Below are positions 1 through 11,159 of a stretch of 64,000 nucleotides of DNA, in pieces (the first letter of the stretch is position 1; each line of letters starts with the position of its first letter). This DNA comes from Epiperipatus broadwayi (Eukaryota > Onychophora > Udeonychophora > Euonychophora > Peripatidae), in contig JAQFVV010012394.1 in NCBI GenBank assembly GCA_028023455.1, positions 23,018,900 to 23,082,899 of the forward strand, given 5' to 3'. The notes under the pieces are model-generated. The model ran no database searches and had not been told where the DNA came from. It saw nothing but the letters and a program-made list of their open reading frames with translations. Position numbers and translations under genes: made by a program.

Positions 1-265
1 TTCTTTTATATTTAAGATATAAAATTTATATTTTATTATCTCTGCTACTCACTGAGCTAGTGACAATGGGCTAATGACCAAAATATAAAATAAAGTGGAA
101 TCCTAACAGCGCGTATCTGCCTACTGTATAAATTTTTCTAGGTTCAAATGCCTAGATGGCACCCTGGTAGTTGCAGATACGTAGATTGCTAACCCCACTA
201 TTGTTTTGGATCATTATAATTAGTGCAGTTTATGAAAGTCTATATTCTCCGGATCATTATAATAT
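1..265 (-). mobile_element. LTR fragment, same family as the LTR at 57451-61510
   Basis: This stretch aligns by eye with 61310-61500. It shares the block around ctgagctagtgacaatggg, the block aatttttctaggttcaaatg and the block ctccggatc. The orientation matches the downstream copy, so on the minus strand this would be the beginning of the LTR. It runs off the left edge of the window, and the right end (about 265) fades into AT repeats without the clean TGTAAC terminus seen at 61510. It is an old fragment with no coding content. Confidence 0.7.
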
Positions 266-339
266 ATATATGTGTGTGCTTCCGGTATATATTTTGCTAT
301 TAAGTTAAAAATATTAAGGCATTTAAAAAAAATATGTAT

Positions 340-2253
340 TGTACCAGTCATTTCTAGTGATCACTGAGGGTGCCACTAGATCCTTACTACCTAGAAAATT
401 TAATTTACACTAATTAAGAGTTGATGATGATGAATGCCACCCGCTAGAGCCAGGAAGAGAAAAAGATTTTTATAATTGTTTAGACAATTGAGAAAAGAAC
501 ATAAAGACAAATGTTAGCCAAAATAATTCTAAATAATTTTAAAGTTTATTAAAGTCAAAAGTAGAATAAATCCCAGGCCAACAAAATATAAAAGTTTGAC
601 CTCAATTCTTTTACTGTATTGAAAACATTTCACCTATAATTTAAAAGAGGGATTTATAATATCTTTCTGCCTGTGGTTTATAAAAACGAATTTCAGTTTT
701 TCCATTAAGAGATTGCAAAATAAAAGGGATCTGGTAGGGAGTATAATGAAACAGCACAGGTGAGCTTTCCTTGACTCAGAAAAAAACCATCGGGACCAAG
801 AATGTCATATGTCTGCAGAAAAGCTCATGATTTAACATGCAAGGTCATCAATGTTGACCCAATACAAGATTATGCAAATACAACAAGAAAAGACTACAAT
901 TTGTAATCTTCCATTGGAAGGAACAAAATCTCTGATTTAGGAAAAACAGAACAATACACCCAATAAACTGCCAACCAAAAGATTTGTGGTTTACAGGAAA
1001 TGCAAACCAAGTCTCTAGCTAAACTAATTATAAGAAAAGAATAAAGGACAGGTAAGTTGAAAGCAATTTACAAAGGGTCTTCCAAAGCAATTATCATGGC
1101 TTGGTAATATAAATGATTAAAAAACTAAGCATTTAAAATAGAAACTTATAATGCTCTTTTAGAAAAATTCATAATAAAAAAATTATAATATGGAGTCTTA
1201 AAATTAAGAGTCCATTATATACACTAGTAAGAAAATACATGACAGTTAAAAGCATTTAAAATATTCAAAACTTATAATAAATAAGGATTATTTAAGATTA
1301 CACTGAGACTTTAACAGAGATTTAAACCTTGATTAGAATATGAAATATTTCCCCCCGAGACCTAATATTAGATTGTCTCTAGTGGGACATGCAAAGTTAT
1401 TTCTGACTAGAATCCACCATGACAGCTTTGGATTTATATCTCTTTGGACAGGAGTATGGAGGCAAGTCCTGGATCAGTTCTTGTTTATGCTTTTACAGCA
1501 TGATCTTTGAAGAAACAGCTCAGGATCTGGTGTCCATCTTCAGGTGGATTTAGCACTGCATGTTCTAAAAAAGATTCCTCATGGTGGGTAATTTTAGCAT
1601 ACTGCAGAGAGTAATGCTATTTAGCAAATAGTAGTCCATAGTATATCAGCAGAATTTTCTAACAGCAGACAATAATCTTTAAAATATAAGGCAGCCCAGG
1701 AAAATAAAAATTTAACGAGCAGAATAAAAATAAATAGTTGAATAAATAGTCCAAAATTGCAGGGCTATTTATGTGTACTCTTATCTCCCACATCATCTTT
1801 AATTAGAAAATTTTGACCAGAGCAAATCTCTACCTTGCTTAATATTAATTAAAAAAACATCTGACCAAAGCTTTTATCTTATTCAAAATTAATTTTAAAA
1901 AAACTAATTGTAAAAATTAAGACCCAGCTTTTCTTTTTAAAATTAGATTACAATTAAAAAGAAACAGGAAAACAAATTAAAACTTTCAAAAATTAAAAGC
2001 TTTTTCCAAAAGTTTAAAAATTTGCTTGTCTTTAATTACTTTGATAATAAAAAAAAAACAACTGACAAAAGAAAACTACTTTTAAAATAAAATTTATTGA
2101 AAAGTAAAAATGATGGAATTTAAAAATATAACTCCATATATGTGCTATGACATATAAAACTTTTAAATAGTTTTCTTTTAAAAGTTTATAAAATAATGGT
2201 TAATTTTTTAATTTTGTGATGGAACTTTTAAAATGGATAAAGAATCCGGTTCA
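340..2253 (-). repeat. 3' LTR of the gag-only element
   Basis: Read on the minus strand, it runs from TGAACC at 2253 to TACA at 340. It matches 4224-6132 over its whole length; shared blocks include ccaacaaaatataaaagttt and gtaatgctatttagcaaata. No ORF of note occurs inside. A third, solo copy in the opposite orientation lies at 44041-47896. Confidence 0.85.
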
Positions 2254-2264
2254 CTTACCCCACC
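2254..2264 (-). promoter_or_regulatory. Polypurine tract next to the 3' LTR
   Basis: On the minus strand the sequence GGTGGGGTAAG lies immediately upstream of the LTR start TGAACC. In LTR elements such a purine run resists RNase H and primes plus-strand DNA. It is almost entirely purine in a region otherwise poor in G, which supports the LTR boundary chosen. Confidence 0.7.
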
Positions 2265-2539
2265 ATGCCACAAAAATAAGCATTTTTATTTTTTTGAATG
2301 TTTAAAGATCTAAAAAAACCATTTGGAAATCCAGCTGAACATTTGCCCTGCACTCTATCTAAAATAACAATTTTATTTTATTAAAATAACTTTATCAATT
2401 TTCATAATCCAGTATAATAAACAAATCGTTTTTTAAAAAGCCTCTGATTACTATAAATCTAACCTCTATCAGGCTGTTCTTTTTTTCTAAATGTTTGATC
2501 ACTATGATAGTTCATCCTACTGAACTTGTCTATAGGATC

Positions 2540-3900
2540 TCTGGCTATGTTACAATAATCTATTAACATTAATAGTTTCACAATTTCTTTGATTGAGGGG
2601 CCACTGCTGCTCAACATCATTTGTTCTGTAGGTGGCATATTATGACAGATAGTTCAAATGATCTGATCATCCAAGAGAGGAAATGCAGTGAGCAATATTA
2701 ATTTTGCCACCTGCCTGAAAGAAAATTTGTGTATGTGTTTCACCACAGATAACAGAATATTTATCTTGGGATACTCTGTAGAGTATACCATCTGTAGAGT
2801 ATCACATATTGTCTGGATTCACTCCAGAATGTCTGCAAAATTGCATGTCCTTACTCCTTGAAGGTACACAGTTTGGCATATAAGGTATGGTATTAATCTG
2901 AGGCTGTTTCCTGGAGATGGCTACTGGCAACCATAACTTTATTTCCTTCTGGCCAGTCTTGGATTCAAAACAAACTGGCTAAACTTTCTAAATGATATAA
3001 TGGGCTTTCCCCCAAATCTGTCTTGAACATTTCTATTAAATATTGCTCGAAAAATCTGCTGGTTGGTCCCTTTTGCCATTTCCTTTCTGACTCTTTATAC
3101 TCATTTTCTTTATGACCTATTTATTACTGCTTGACTTCAGAGGAGAAGCCTCTATATTTCCTTTCTATTTCCTTTATCCTATATTCCAGGCCATTGGTTA
3201 TCCCAACACATATTAGTTGTACTTCAGATTTTAAAGTATCTTTACTTTCTTCTATATCAAGAAATGCCTTCTCTAACTTTCTTACCACATCATCTACGTC
3301 CTCTTCTATTTTCTTCTGGCTCCCTCCTTTCTTTAATATATTTAATTTATCTTGTATTATTTTCTCAATATTTATCTACTCCTGGAACATCTCTTCTACT
3401 TGTATTATCTTCATTCCCATGTTGCCACACCTAATGCTATCTTGTTCAAACTTCGCTCTCACTTCCTTCACACTTTCATTTACTATCTCAACTTCTTCAA
3501 TTTCTTTACTCAGATTTTTTATGATTTCTATAGCTTCCTGAGTCATCTCAACTTTTTCCATTACTTCTTACCTTAATTCTTTTATTTCTTTTATTATTTC
3601 AGCTTTCAATTATTCCAACATTGTCTGTTGACTTTGTTTGAGTTTTTTATTTTCTGCCACCATTTCCTGCTGACTTTAAACAATTTCCATCATCATGTCT
3701 TGCTGACTTTGTTTTATTTCTTGTTGCATTCCTCTCTCTTATTTATCTCAGTATCATCATCATCATCTTCATCATTATTTGTCCCATTCTTTTTTTTCTA
3801 CTATTTGGGGATTTTTGAAGGAAACAGGGCTTTTTTCTAAGACTATCCCCCATCAATTTCTATGCTGGCTTCCATTTTTGTAACAACAACTAAATCCACT
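2540..3900 (-). pseudogene. gag: Broken gag of the gag-only LTR element
   Basis: Gag forms the particle shell of LTR retrotransposons. On the minus strand around 2560-2750 the translation shows RQVAKL, then LTAFPLLDDQII, then a stop, then PSIKEIVKLL. The spacing matches the intact gag at 62415-63218 (RRQVAKL, LTANPLSEKQII, TVEQVAKLL). Upstream at 3376-3561 an open 61-codon segment is rich in E, K and I and looks coiled-coil, as expected for a gag N-terminal part. Several in-frame stops and frameshifts make it non-functional. The plus-strand ORFs at 3131-3576 and 3628-3840 are shadows of this pyrimidine-rich strand. No zinc knuckle was recognised. Confidence 0.65.
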
Positions 3901-4190
3901 TCTTTATTTCTTAGCTCTTATTTTTAGTTTTACAACACACATAAAAAAATATAACTTCGTAATATTTATTTATTTAACACTCTCTTAAGTTCAAAATTAA
4001 CTCCCAAAGAAAATGCTATTTAACAGTATATTTATCTCTCATTTGAAAAAGACAAACTCTACTTCAAACTGCCCCAACAATACATACCACAACTAGCACA
4101 AACTAACCCTGAATACTTAAATCTTGCCTCCAACACCTGGAATATTTCTCATCTGTCTAAACAAAATTTCACATGATTTTTAAATTTGAA

Positions 4191-4208
4191 GCCTCATGTT
4201 GGGTGCCA
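4191..4208 (-). promoter_or_regulatory. Probable tRNA primer-binding site
   Basis: On the minus strand the 18-nt sequence TGGCACCCAACATGAGGC begins with TGG, the complement of the universal tRNA CCA end. It resembles primer sites of gypsy-class elements. It lies 15 nt inside the 5' LTR edge at 4224, a wider gap than usual, so either the edge or the site has shifted by mutation. Confidence 0.55.
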
Positions 4209-4223
4209 CAATTTTAATATTTT

Positions 4224-6132
4224 TGTACCATTCACTTTTCTCTTCTTTGATATCATTAAAGGCATCACTAGGTCACTTGCTACCTAAAAAATGTAATTAA
4301 TGGTGACTAAGAGTTAATGATAATGCATGCCACCAGATAAACTCAGGGAGAGAAATGGATCTATAACTCTTCAGACAATTGTGAAAAGAACACAAAGACA
4401 ACTGTCAGCCAACATAATTCTAAATAATTTTGAAATATATTAAATTCAAAAATAAAATAAATACCAGACCAACAAAATATAAAAGTTTGACCTATATTCT
4501 TCTAGCATATTTATCAGAGAATGTACAAGAGTATTGGAAACTTTAAAAAACCCTGGCAGATAAGTTCATTTTCTCACCTATAATTTAAAAAGGGGATTTA
4601 TAATATCTTCCTGACAGCAGTTTATAAAAATTAATTCCAGTTTTCCCATTCAGAGATTGCAAAATAAAAGGGATCTTGTAGGGAGTGCAATGAAAAAGTG
4701 CAGATGAGCTTTCCTTGGCTTGGAATAAAGCATTGGGATCAAGAATGTCATATGTCCACAGTACAGCTCATGATTTACCACACTCAATGTCATCAATGTT
4801 GACCGAATACAAGATTATGAAAATAGAACAAGAAAAGATTATGATTTGTAATCTTAAATAGAAAAAAACAAAATCTCTGATTTAGGAAAAACAGAACAAT
4901 CCACTCAATAAACCACCAGCCAAAACATTTATGGGCTACAGAAAATGCAAACAAAGCCTAACTAAACTAATTACAAGAAAAGAATAAAGGACAGGTAAGT
5001 TGAAAGCAAATTATGAATGTCTGCCAAGGCATTTTTCAAGGGTTAGTAATATAAATAGTAAAAACACTAAGTATTTAAAATAGAAACTCACAATACCCTC
5101 TTGGACAAATGCATAATATAAAAAGTCTTAAAACTAAGAATCCACTATATACCCTAGTAAGAAAATACTTAAAACAAAAGCATTAAAGAAATATTCAAAA
5201 CTTATAATAAATACAGTATTATTTAAGATTAAGCTGAGACTTTGACAAAGATTTAAACCCTGGTTAGAATATAAAATCTTTTACCTTAAGACCTCATGTA
5301 CAGTGCATTAGATTTCCTCTGGTGGGACATGCAAACTTTGTCCTGACTAAGGTCCATCATGAAGAACTTGGATTTGGATCAGTTCTTGTTTACCTTTTAT
5401 GGGATGGTTGTTAAAGCAACAACTCAAGATCCAAGGTCCATCTTTGGGTTGATTTAGCACTACATGTTGCAGAAAAGATTCTTCATGGTGATTTTAGCAT
5501 AGTGCAGACAGTAATGCTATTTAGCAAATAGTGGTCTAGTATAATAGCAGAATTTCTAACAGTGGACAGAAATCTTTAAAATAGAAGGCAGCATACAACA
5601 AACAGAATAAAAATAAATAGCTGAATAATTAGTTCAAAATCCCGGGACTATTAATGCGCACTCTTATCTCCTGTGTCTTCTTTAATTTGCAATTTCTGAC
5701 CAGGGAAAATCCCTATCTCACTTAATCTTAATTTAAAAATATCTGACCAGGGCTCTAATCTTATTCAAAATTAATTTTAAAAAAAACTAATTGCAAAAAT
5801 TAAGTCTCAGCTTTTCTTTTTAAAATTAGATTACATTTAAAAATAAAAGAAACAGAAATGCAATTAGATATTTTCCAAAATTAAAAGCTGTTTCCAAAAG
5901 ATTAAAAAGTTGTTTACCTTCAATTACTTTGCTAAAAAAATAAATGACAAATGAAAACAATTTTAAAAATAAAATCTACTGAAAAGTAACAATAATAGTT
6001 TAAAAATATAACTGTGTATGCGCATTATGATATACAAAACTTTTAAATTGTTTTCTTTCAAAACTTTATAAATAAAAGTTAATGTTTCAATTTTGTGATG
6101 GAACTTTTGAAATGGATAAAGCATCTGGTTCT
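4224..6132 (-). repeat. 5' LTR of the gag-only element
   Basis: This is the second copy of the 1.9-kb LTR, the 5' one in minus-strand orientation. The outer end reads GGTTCT on the plus strand, one base from the GGTTCA of the 3' copy, and is followed by the GTAT target duplication. The inner end is TGTACC at 4224-4229. Several short indels separate it from 340-2253. Confidence 0.85.
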
Positions 6133-6136
6133 GTAT

Positions 6137-8690
6137 AAAAAATGTAATTTTATTATTAAAACATAAATTTTATCATGAAATTTAATTATGAGTTGGTAAG
6201 TGTGAAAAAAATGGGGTTCAAATCAGCAAAGAAAGTTTATCTTTCTAATTAATTAAAAAAACAATTGATATTAAAAGAATGTAGGTACTAAATTCTAATT
6301 TTGGAATTTATATTTTACTGTAGCATTGTCATTACACTAAAAGGTGACAAAAGCGTAATTACTGGGAATTTGATAAAATCAAAGATATTCAGAATTTAAT
6401 TTAAAAATGCAATTAGTAAAATTTCAAAATTAAATTGCATTAAGATTATAATCAGTAAGATTCTTTTAGATAATAAAGAAAATAATTTTTCTCAAGTTTA
6501 AATTAATTAATTAATTTGGAAAGATCTGGATGGCTTTGTTTTTGAGGTATATAAAGGGCAAAAAGAAGAAAGGGTTATTATTATTGTAAACTTCTGGAAG
6601 AGTCATTGCAAAGTCTTAAGCTGTTAAATTACATCAAGCTATGAGTGACTAGATCACTGCAATGTTTCTGGCCATCGCTAAGAAGCTGAATATGGAGTTT
6701 CCCTCATACTATAGAATGCTAGGCCAATCAAGTCCTTGCCTACATTTGACTATTCAAATTGCTGACATGCTATGTCATCACTGTCAAAAGGAAGCCACTA
6801 ATACATAATGCATACCAGTAAATAATTAAAGTCTCTTTAATATGCTACTTTCTTTGCTTTCATAAATTATATATTAATCATTATATATGCTTCTTAACAT
6901 ATTATTTAGATATCTTATTGCATTATTCAAATATTTTCTGAATGCACTCTTAATTAATTGTATATAATAAGGAAGATTGACTATTGCAATATATACTCAA
7001 TCTTTCTTAAATTTTGATTAGACTTATTGTCTAAGAATCAGATAGAGGTAAATTTCAATGATTAAAATATTTGACATTATCTAAAGAAAAGGCCAGTAAT
7101 TAAATAAAAGCAAGATATTTAAATCCATTCTCTCTGTGATTCTAATTTGTTTGTTTTTTTTAAATATTATTTGTGATTTTAAACTTGCCTGTTTAAAATC
7201 AGTTCTTTCAAAATATCATTTAACCATTAATGCAATTATAATGGTTTGTACAAAGTTAATTTTAAACTTTGCATGCTTTGTTAATATTCTGCAATTCAAT
7301 ATTAGCATTATAAACACAAAGCCAATATTTAATATCTGTTAAACCATAGACTTAACACTTTCAAGAGTCATAGCTCTCGTAATCATAGATAATCAGGTTA
7401 ATCTGCAGAAAGGAAAATGATTTGAGATGAAAGATAAAAGAGGTCCGCTTTATCGCAATAGACAGTAACACCATTAACAGAAAGGAAACATGCTATTCTA
7501 TATCCAAAAAATGGAATACTTGAACCTTGCATAGATTTGCATAACATTAGACAATCAGTTACTTCACAAAGAGATATGATTAAGAAAGCCATGAGTCTTG
7601 AAAGCACTCAGCATATGGTTTAATAAAATATTAAATACTAGCTTTGTGTGTATGTATTTATAGCACTAGTATTGAATTACAAAATATAATGGTTTATATA
7701 AAACTTACAAATTTAAAAATTAAGATCAAATGTTAAGATGTTTAAAAGCAAACTATTTTTAGGGCAAAAATCATAGTGTGCTAAAAGTTTGATTACAACA
7801 TCTGCTATTCTATTCAATAGCTTGGTAAAGACTTATGCTTTTTTTCTTTATCAGTTGGATTAAGCTGTGGCTGCTCTCTTCAACAGCTAAGTTAAGAATC
7901 TCTTACTTCTCATCAGATTCTAAGGTCTTCTCATTTACTGACTCTCCCCTTATATTTTTTCTAGAACAATCTTACCCACAATCCAATCACAATCTGTTTA
8001 CATGATAATTTTCACAACAACCAAGTAAATAAATTCTCATAGATACAATTGTTCAGTTATTTCTCTCTTTAATCAAAGACATTGAAAAATAACTCTGATT
8101 AAAAATAAAATTTTCAAAGGTATTAAAATATTATTACGATTTTTTTCTTTTTTCCTTAAAAAAACAACAACTCTTAAATATAAAACTTACTCTCTTTTAA
8201 AAAAAGATTAAAATTAACATTAATGAAATAAGGTACAAAAACAAAGAAAAATGATTTGTTTTTTTTCTTAGTAGATTTTCATAGTTTAAATTAAAACTAC
8301 TAATTAATTATAACTATTACAGAGGGAGAGAGAGAGAGAGTAAAAAAAAACTTGTTTACATTCTTTCATAATTCTCTCTCCCTCCTTTACAATCATTTAT
8401 AACTTCTTAAAATAATTGCCATATTCAAGTCATATTACTACTAACAAATTAAACATTTGATAATTCTCACACTATCATATGGAAAGTTAAAAAATAATGA
8501 GTTAAATAATGACCCTTTAAAAAAATAGTTCTAAGAAGACTAAATATTACTTTTCCCGCAATAATGAAATAATCCTTTAATTAAACTTGAGGAATATACT
8601 GCCAACAATCTAATTCTTATTATTTTTTTAGTGTGATCATGTAGCCAACTGGTTACAGTACAAATCAATTTTTCAACTCCCTCCACATAT
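6137..8690. other. AT-rich DNA without recognised genes
   Basis: No supported gene. The only compact open frame with mixed codons is 6662-6808 (+, 48 codons, MFLAIAKKLN...). It contains the cluster CHHC near its end and is preceded by an in-frame TAG; it could be an exonised or transposon-derived scrap, but nothing identifies it. A GA microsatellite lies at 8321-8340. The track-length ORFs here are AT-rich and lack domain signals. Confidence 0.5.
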
Positions 8691-8699
8691 GAAATCCTG

Positions 8700-9140
8700 C
8701 TAAATAGAAGCATATTATGAGGAGAAGAGAAATACACCAGTTTTTAATATATTAATAAAACATTAAATATTAAATAATGAAATATACATTAGAATAAATA
8801 AAAACTTTCAAATGTAATTGAAGTTAATAACAAAAAAATAAATAAAATAAACTTGATAAATTAATAAATATAAACATTCTTACCTAGATAAGAGTTTTAG
8901 TGTTTGGATTCTATCTTCTTTACAAAGTATTATCAATTTATTTTTCTTTATGCATTAATAAAATTATAAAAAAGTAAATCCACCTTTATTATTACTGTTA
9001 TAATGTTTATTTATATTAAAGTCAATCATCCTGACAGTTGTGATTACCAGCAATGTAAATGAATATTGGAATTAGTTAGTTCTGAAGAAGATTGCTCATC
9101 AGTCGAAACTGTAAAGTTAATTAACTTTAATAAAATAAGT
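8700..9140 (+). repeat. Family D dispersed repeat carrying a hammerhead motif
   Basis: The segment 8700-8890 is clearly related to 19490-19690: shared blocks include atattaataaaacattaaat, gaaatatacattagaataaa and caaatataaa. The copy ends with an intact hammerhead motif at 9074-9126. It is a dispersed non-coding repeat; its exact ends were not determined. Confidence 0.65.
9074..9126 (+). ncRNA. Hammerhead ribozyme candidate, family D
   Basis: The elements of a type I hammerhead occur in order. Stem I strand AGTTAGTT (9074-9081) is followed by core CTGAAGA (9082-9088; position 7 may be any base). Stem II pairs GATTG with CAGTC (loop CTCAT), then core GAAA (9105-9108). A 3-bp stem III pairs ACT with AGT, then T as the cleavage base (9118). 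The other stem I strand AATTAACT (9119-9126) pairs over all 8 bases with one G-T wobble. One unpaired A precedes stem II and is shared with the related copy at 36062-36084. All conserved catalytic positions are present. Activity is inferred. Confidence 0.7.
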
Positions 9141-9879
9141 ATTGTAACAGTAATTAGACAGTTGGATTTGTTTAATTGTTTGAGTTCTAGCGCAATATCA
9201 GAAATTTGTGTACAACATTTGAATTTTGTAGATTTGTTCAAAGTCTTTGGGGGTACAATGTGTTCAGATTCTTTCCAGTAAATGTTGTTTGATGACTTGT
9301 TTTTACATTGATAAATTTTTCTTCTTGTTTTGAGATTATTTCTTTTAACAGTTAAACTTCATTATAAATTCATCATCGTATGTGGAAATTTGGCATATAG
9401 GTACTTCATATTCAGTTGTTCACCTTGTAAGAGAGGCACAAGAGTTTCAGCAAATAAAGACATTTTGGAAAGGTCCAGATAGCTATAACTAACATGCAAT
9501 TGGTGGATCTTTCTGCTAAGCTTATTTGTGGAAATGGTCTGTGTGAATTTGGTATGTGGTTACTAAATTCTGGATTATCACTTCTTCTCCAATGTTCAAA
9601 ATTATACATAAATAGTTTATCACAATTAATATACCTATTATTTCATGAGCCTATACTATTATTTTTGACTTAGAATTTTACTAATTAATTAAGAGCATAT
9701 TTTTTAGTTTATCAGTAAACAAGTTTATTAAGCTGTCTATTAATTTAGTCAAAATTCTAAACTATTACAATTTTAATCAACATAATAATAATAATGGTGA
9801 TGATTATATTTTTAAGTTTTTATATCAACAACATTTTTTTTATTAAACTGTAAATTAATACATTGTACAGGCTTACACA

Positions 9880-10290
9880 CATCTGCACATATATAATGTA
9901 ATATATAAAGGATTCAAACTCAGACTTCCATACGACCCTCAGCTCTCCATGCCATCTCACATTGCTGACCCACCTGATCATACAGATGTTGAAAAGATAA
10001 ATAATCACCAATATACATATTTCATACTAAACCAGCAATCATCAGTTGGTCCAGATTACTATCTCCACACACATATACAATCAGTGCTCAGTTTTATATT
10101 AAGATAGCCAATCTTCATACTTTAATGGACGGGCTTCAAACTACTCCAAACCACAACTTTTCAGCCAACCATTACATTGAAAATCTGATGATGGAACGTT
10201 CAAAGCCCATGTTAGTGCCAAGGTTTTCATCCTACCCATGTTTACCAGTTAGTCATTCTGACCCCTCATGTACTGGAGAATAATCCATAT
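9880..10290 (-). mobile_element. Family C hammerhead element, single copy
   Basis: This minus-strand copy is related to the copies at 29430-30640. Shared blocks on the plus strand are atcagtgctcagtttta, catactttaatggac, gaaaatctgatgatgga and tgacccctcatgtac. Reading on the minus strand it contains an intact hammerhead (10000-10060), followed by a B-box-like motif, rc of ggattcaaactc (9910-9921). It is non-coding and close to one unit long (about 410 bp). Confidence 0.75.
10000..10060 (-). ncRNA. Hammerhead ribozyme candidate, family C, intact core
   Basis: On the minus strand the outer stem Ib strand GTAATC is followed by CCAA, then core CTGATGA (10045-10039). Stem II pairs TTGCTG with TAGTAT (loop GTT), then GAAA (10023-10020). 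A palindromic minimal stem III ATATGTAT is followed by A as cleavage base (10012), TTGG pairing with CCAA, and GATTATT pairing with the outer strand. All conserved positions match the type I hammerhead consensus. The very short stem III is typical of ribozymes in PLEs and retrozymes, which are thought to act best as dimers. Confidence 0.8.
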
Positions 10291-11039
10291 TAAACATTAT
10301 AATTTTTTATTTTACTGAATAACTTTTATGTAATAATCATTTACGTTAATAAAAAAAAAAACTAATTTTGGCCAATATATGTATTTCTAATATTAATTTT
10401 CATTTTCTCATTTGTAATTTATTAATAAGTAACAATTATGAACTCCAGATAATATTTATCTTTTGCTATAATTAATTTTTTAGCTTTTATAGTAAATACT
10501 GTATTCAAGATTAATAAAATAACAGTATATGCGTTCATTATTCAATTTTCTTTCCTACTCAATAAGTTAATAAAATGCTGATTAAACCAATAAAATCTGA
10601 CCTGATTTTCTCATGTGATTAAAGCTTTTATATTGCTATTATAGCAATATAATTTTTCACCATCTCTATGCTGCTTACTGGGAGCTTTAAACAATAGATG
10701 CCTGATGATAATGCTTACTAAATCCCTATCCTATACTAAACACGATCGTCTGGTGTCTATTATTACCTACTAGAGCTTAGTTATGCTCCTATAACAGCAA
10801 TAAATAAGCTAAAGTTATGTGTTTGAGTCAGGTGATATTTTATTGGTTTACAGAGATGCCCGTAGGTATTAAAAAAACTAGGGGCATCATAATATATAAA
10901 AAGGAACTAGTTTCAGATCTACATAACTATGCAAGCAAGTTGACTGAGGTTGAAAACATTTATGTTTTTTTAAGTGTGGGATGATGATTTGATAATAGAC
11001 AGATAAATGATAAGTGCTGGAAGAAGGGTGCCTTAAATC

Positions 11040-11150
11040 CTAAAGGTTCAGGTGCACTTGTCCAAGATCCAAAGCTCCTCACTGTTGAAAGCCATAAGAT
11101 TGAAACTACACTGGGGATATTGAATAGGATAGCACATAAGCGCTATCATA
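11040..11150 (+). repeat. Decayed family B hammerhead copy
   Basis: The block agctcctcactgttgaaagcc, then attgaaac, then ctggggatattg follows the family B ribozyme arm at 27988-28046. The core has changed to CTGTTGA (position 6 altered) and stem III is broken, so it should be inactive. Stem I pairing of CCTCA with TGGGG is kept. Flanking DNA on both sides is unassigned. Confidence 0.6.
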
Positions 11151-11159
11151 TCTTTCATA

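Larger units (their letters stand above)
340..6132 (-). mobile_element. Gag-only LTR retrotransposon with both LTRs
   Basis: Two direct copies of a 1.9-kb sequence (340-2253 and 4224-6132) flank a 1.97-kb internal region. Each copy is bounded by TGAACC...TACA read on the minus strand (the outer 5' end has decayed to AGAACC). The host target duplication GTAT is present at 336-339 and 6133-6136. A primer-binding-like site follows the 5' LTR and a G-rich purine tract precedes the 3' LTR. The internal region holds only gag remnants and is too short for pol, so the element depended on another copy for reverse transcriptase and integrase. The LTRs differ at many positions and by small indels, so the insertion is old. 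The class is Ty3/gypsy-like by inference from its gag. Confidence 0.85.

Noticed and set aside
20-75. tRNA A-box-like TAGCTCAGTGAG on the minus strand in the LTR fragment
   Set aside because: The only B-box-like motif lies on the wrong side and strand; no tRNA cloverleaf can be drawn.
3131-3840. Plus-strand ORFs rich in S, F, L and I
   Set aside because: They are the complement of a purine-rich minus-strand gag remnant and have no domain signal.
9044-9281. Overlapping ORFs on both strands around the family D hammerhead
   Set aside because: They overlap a structured non-coding motif and show no protein family features.
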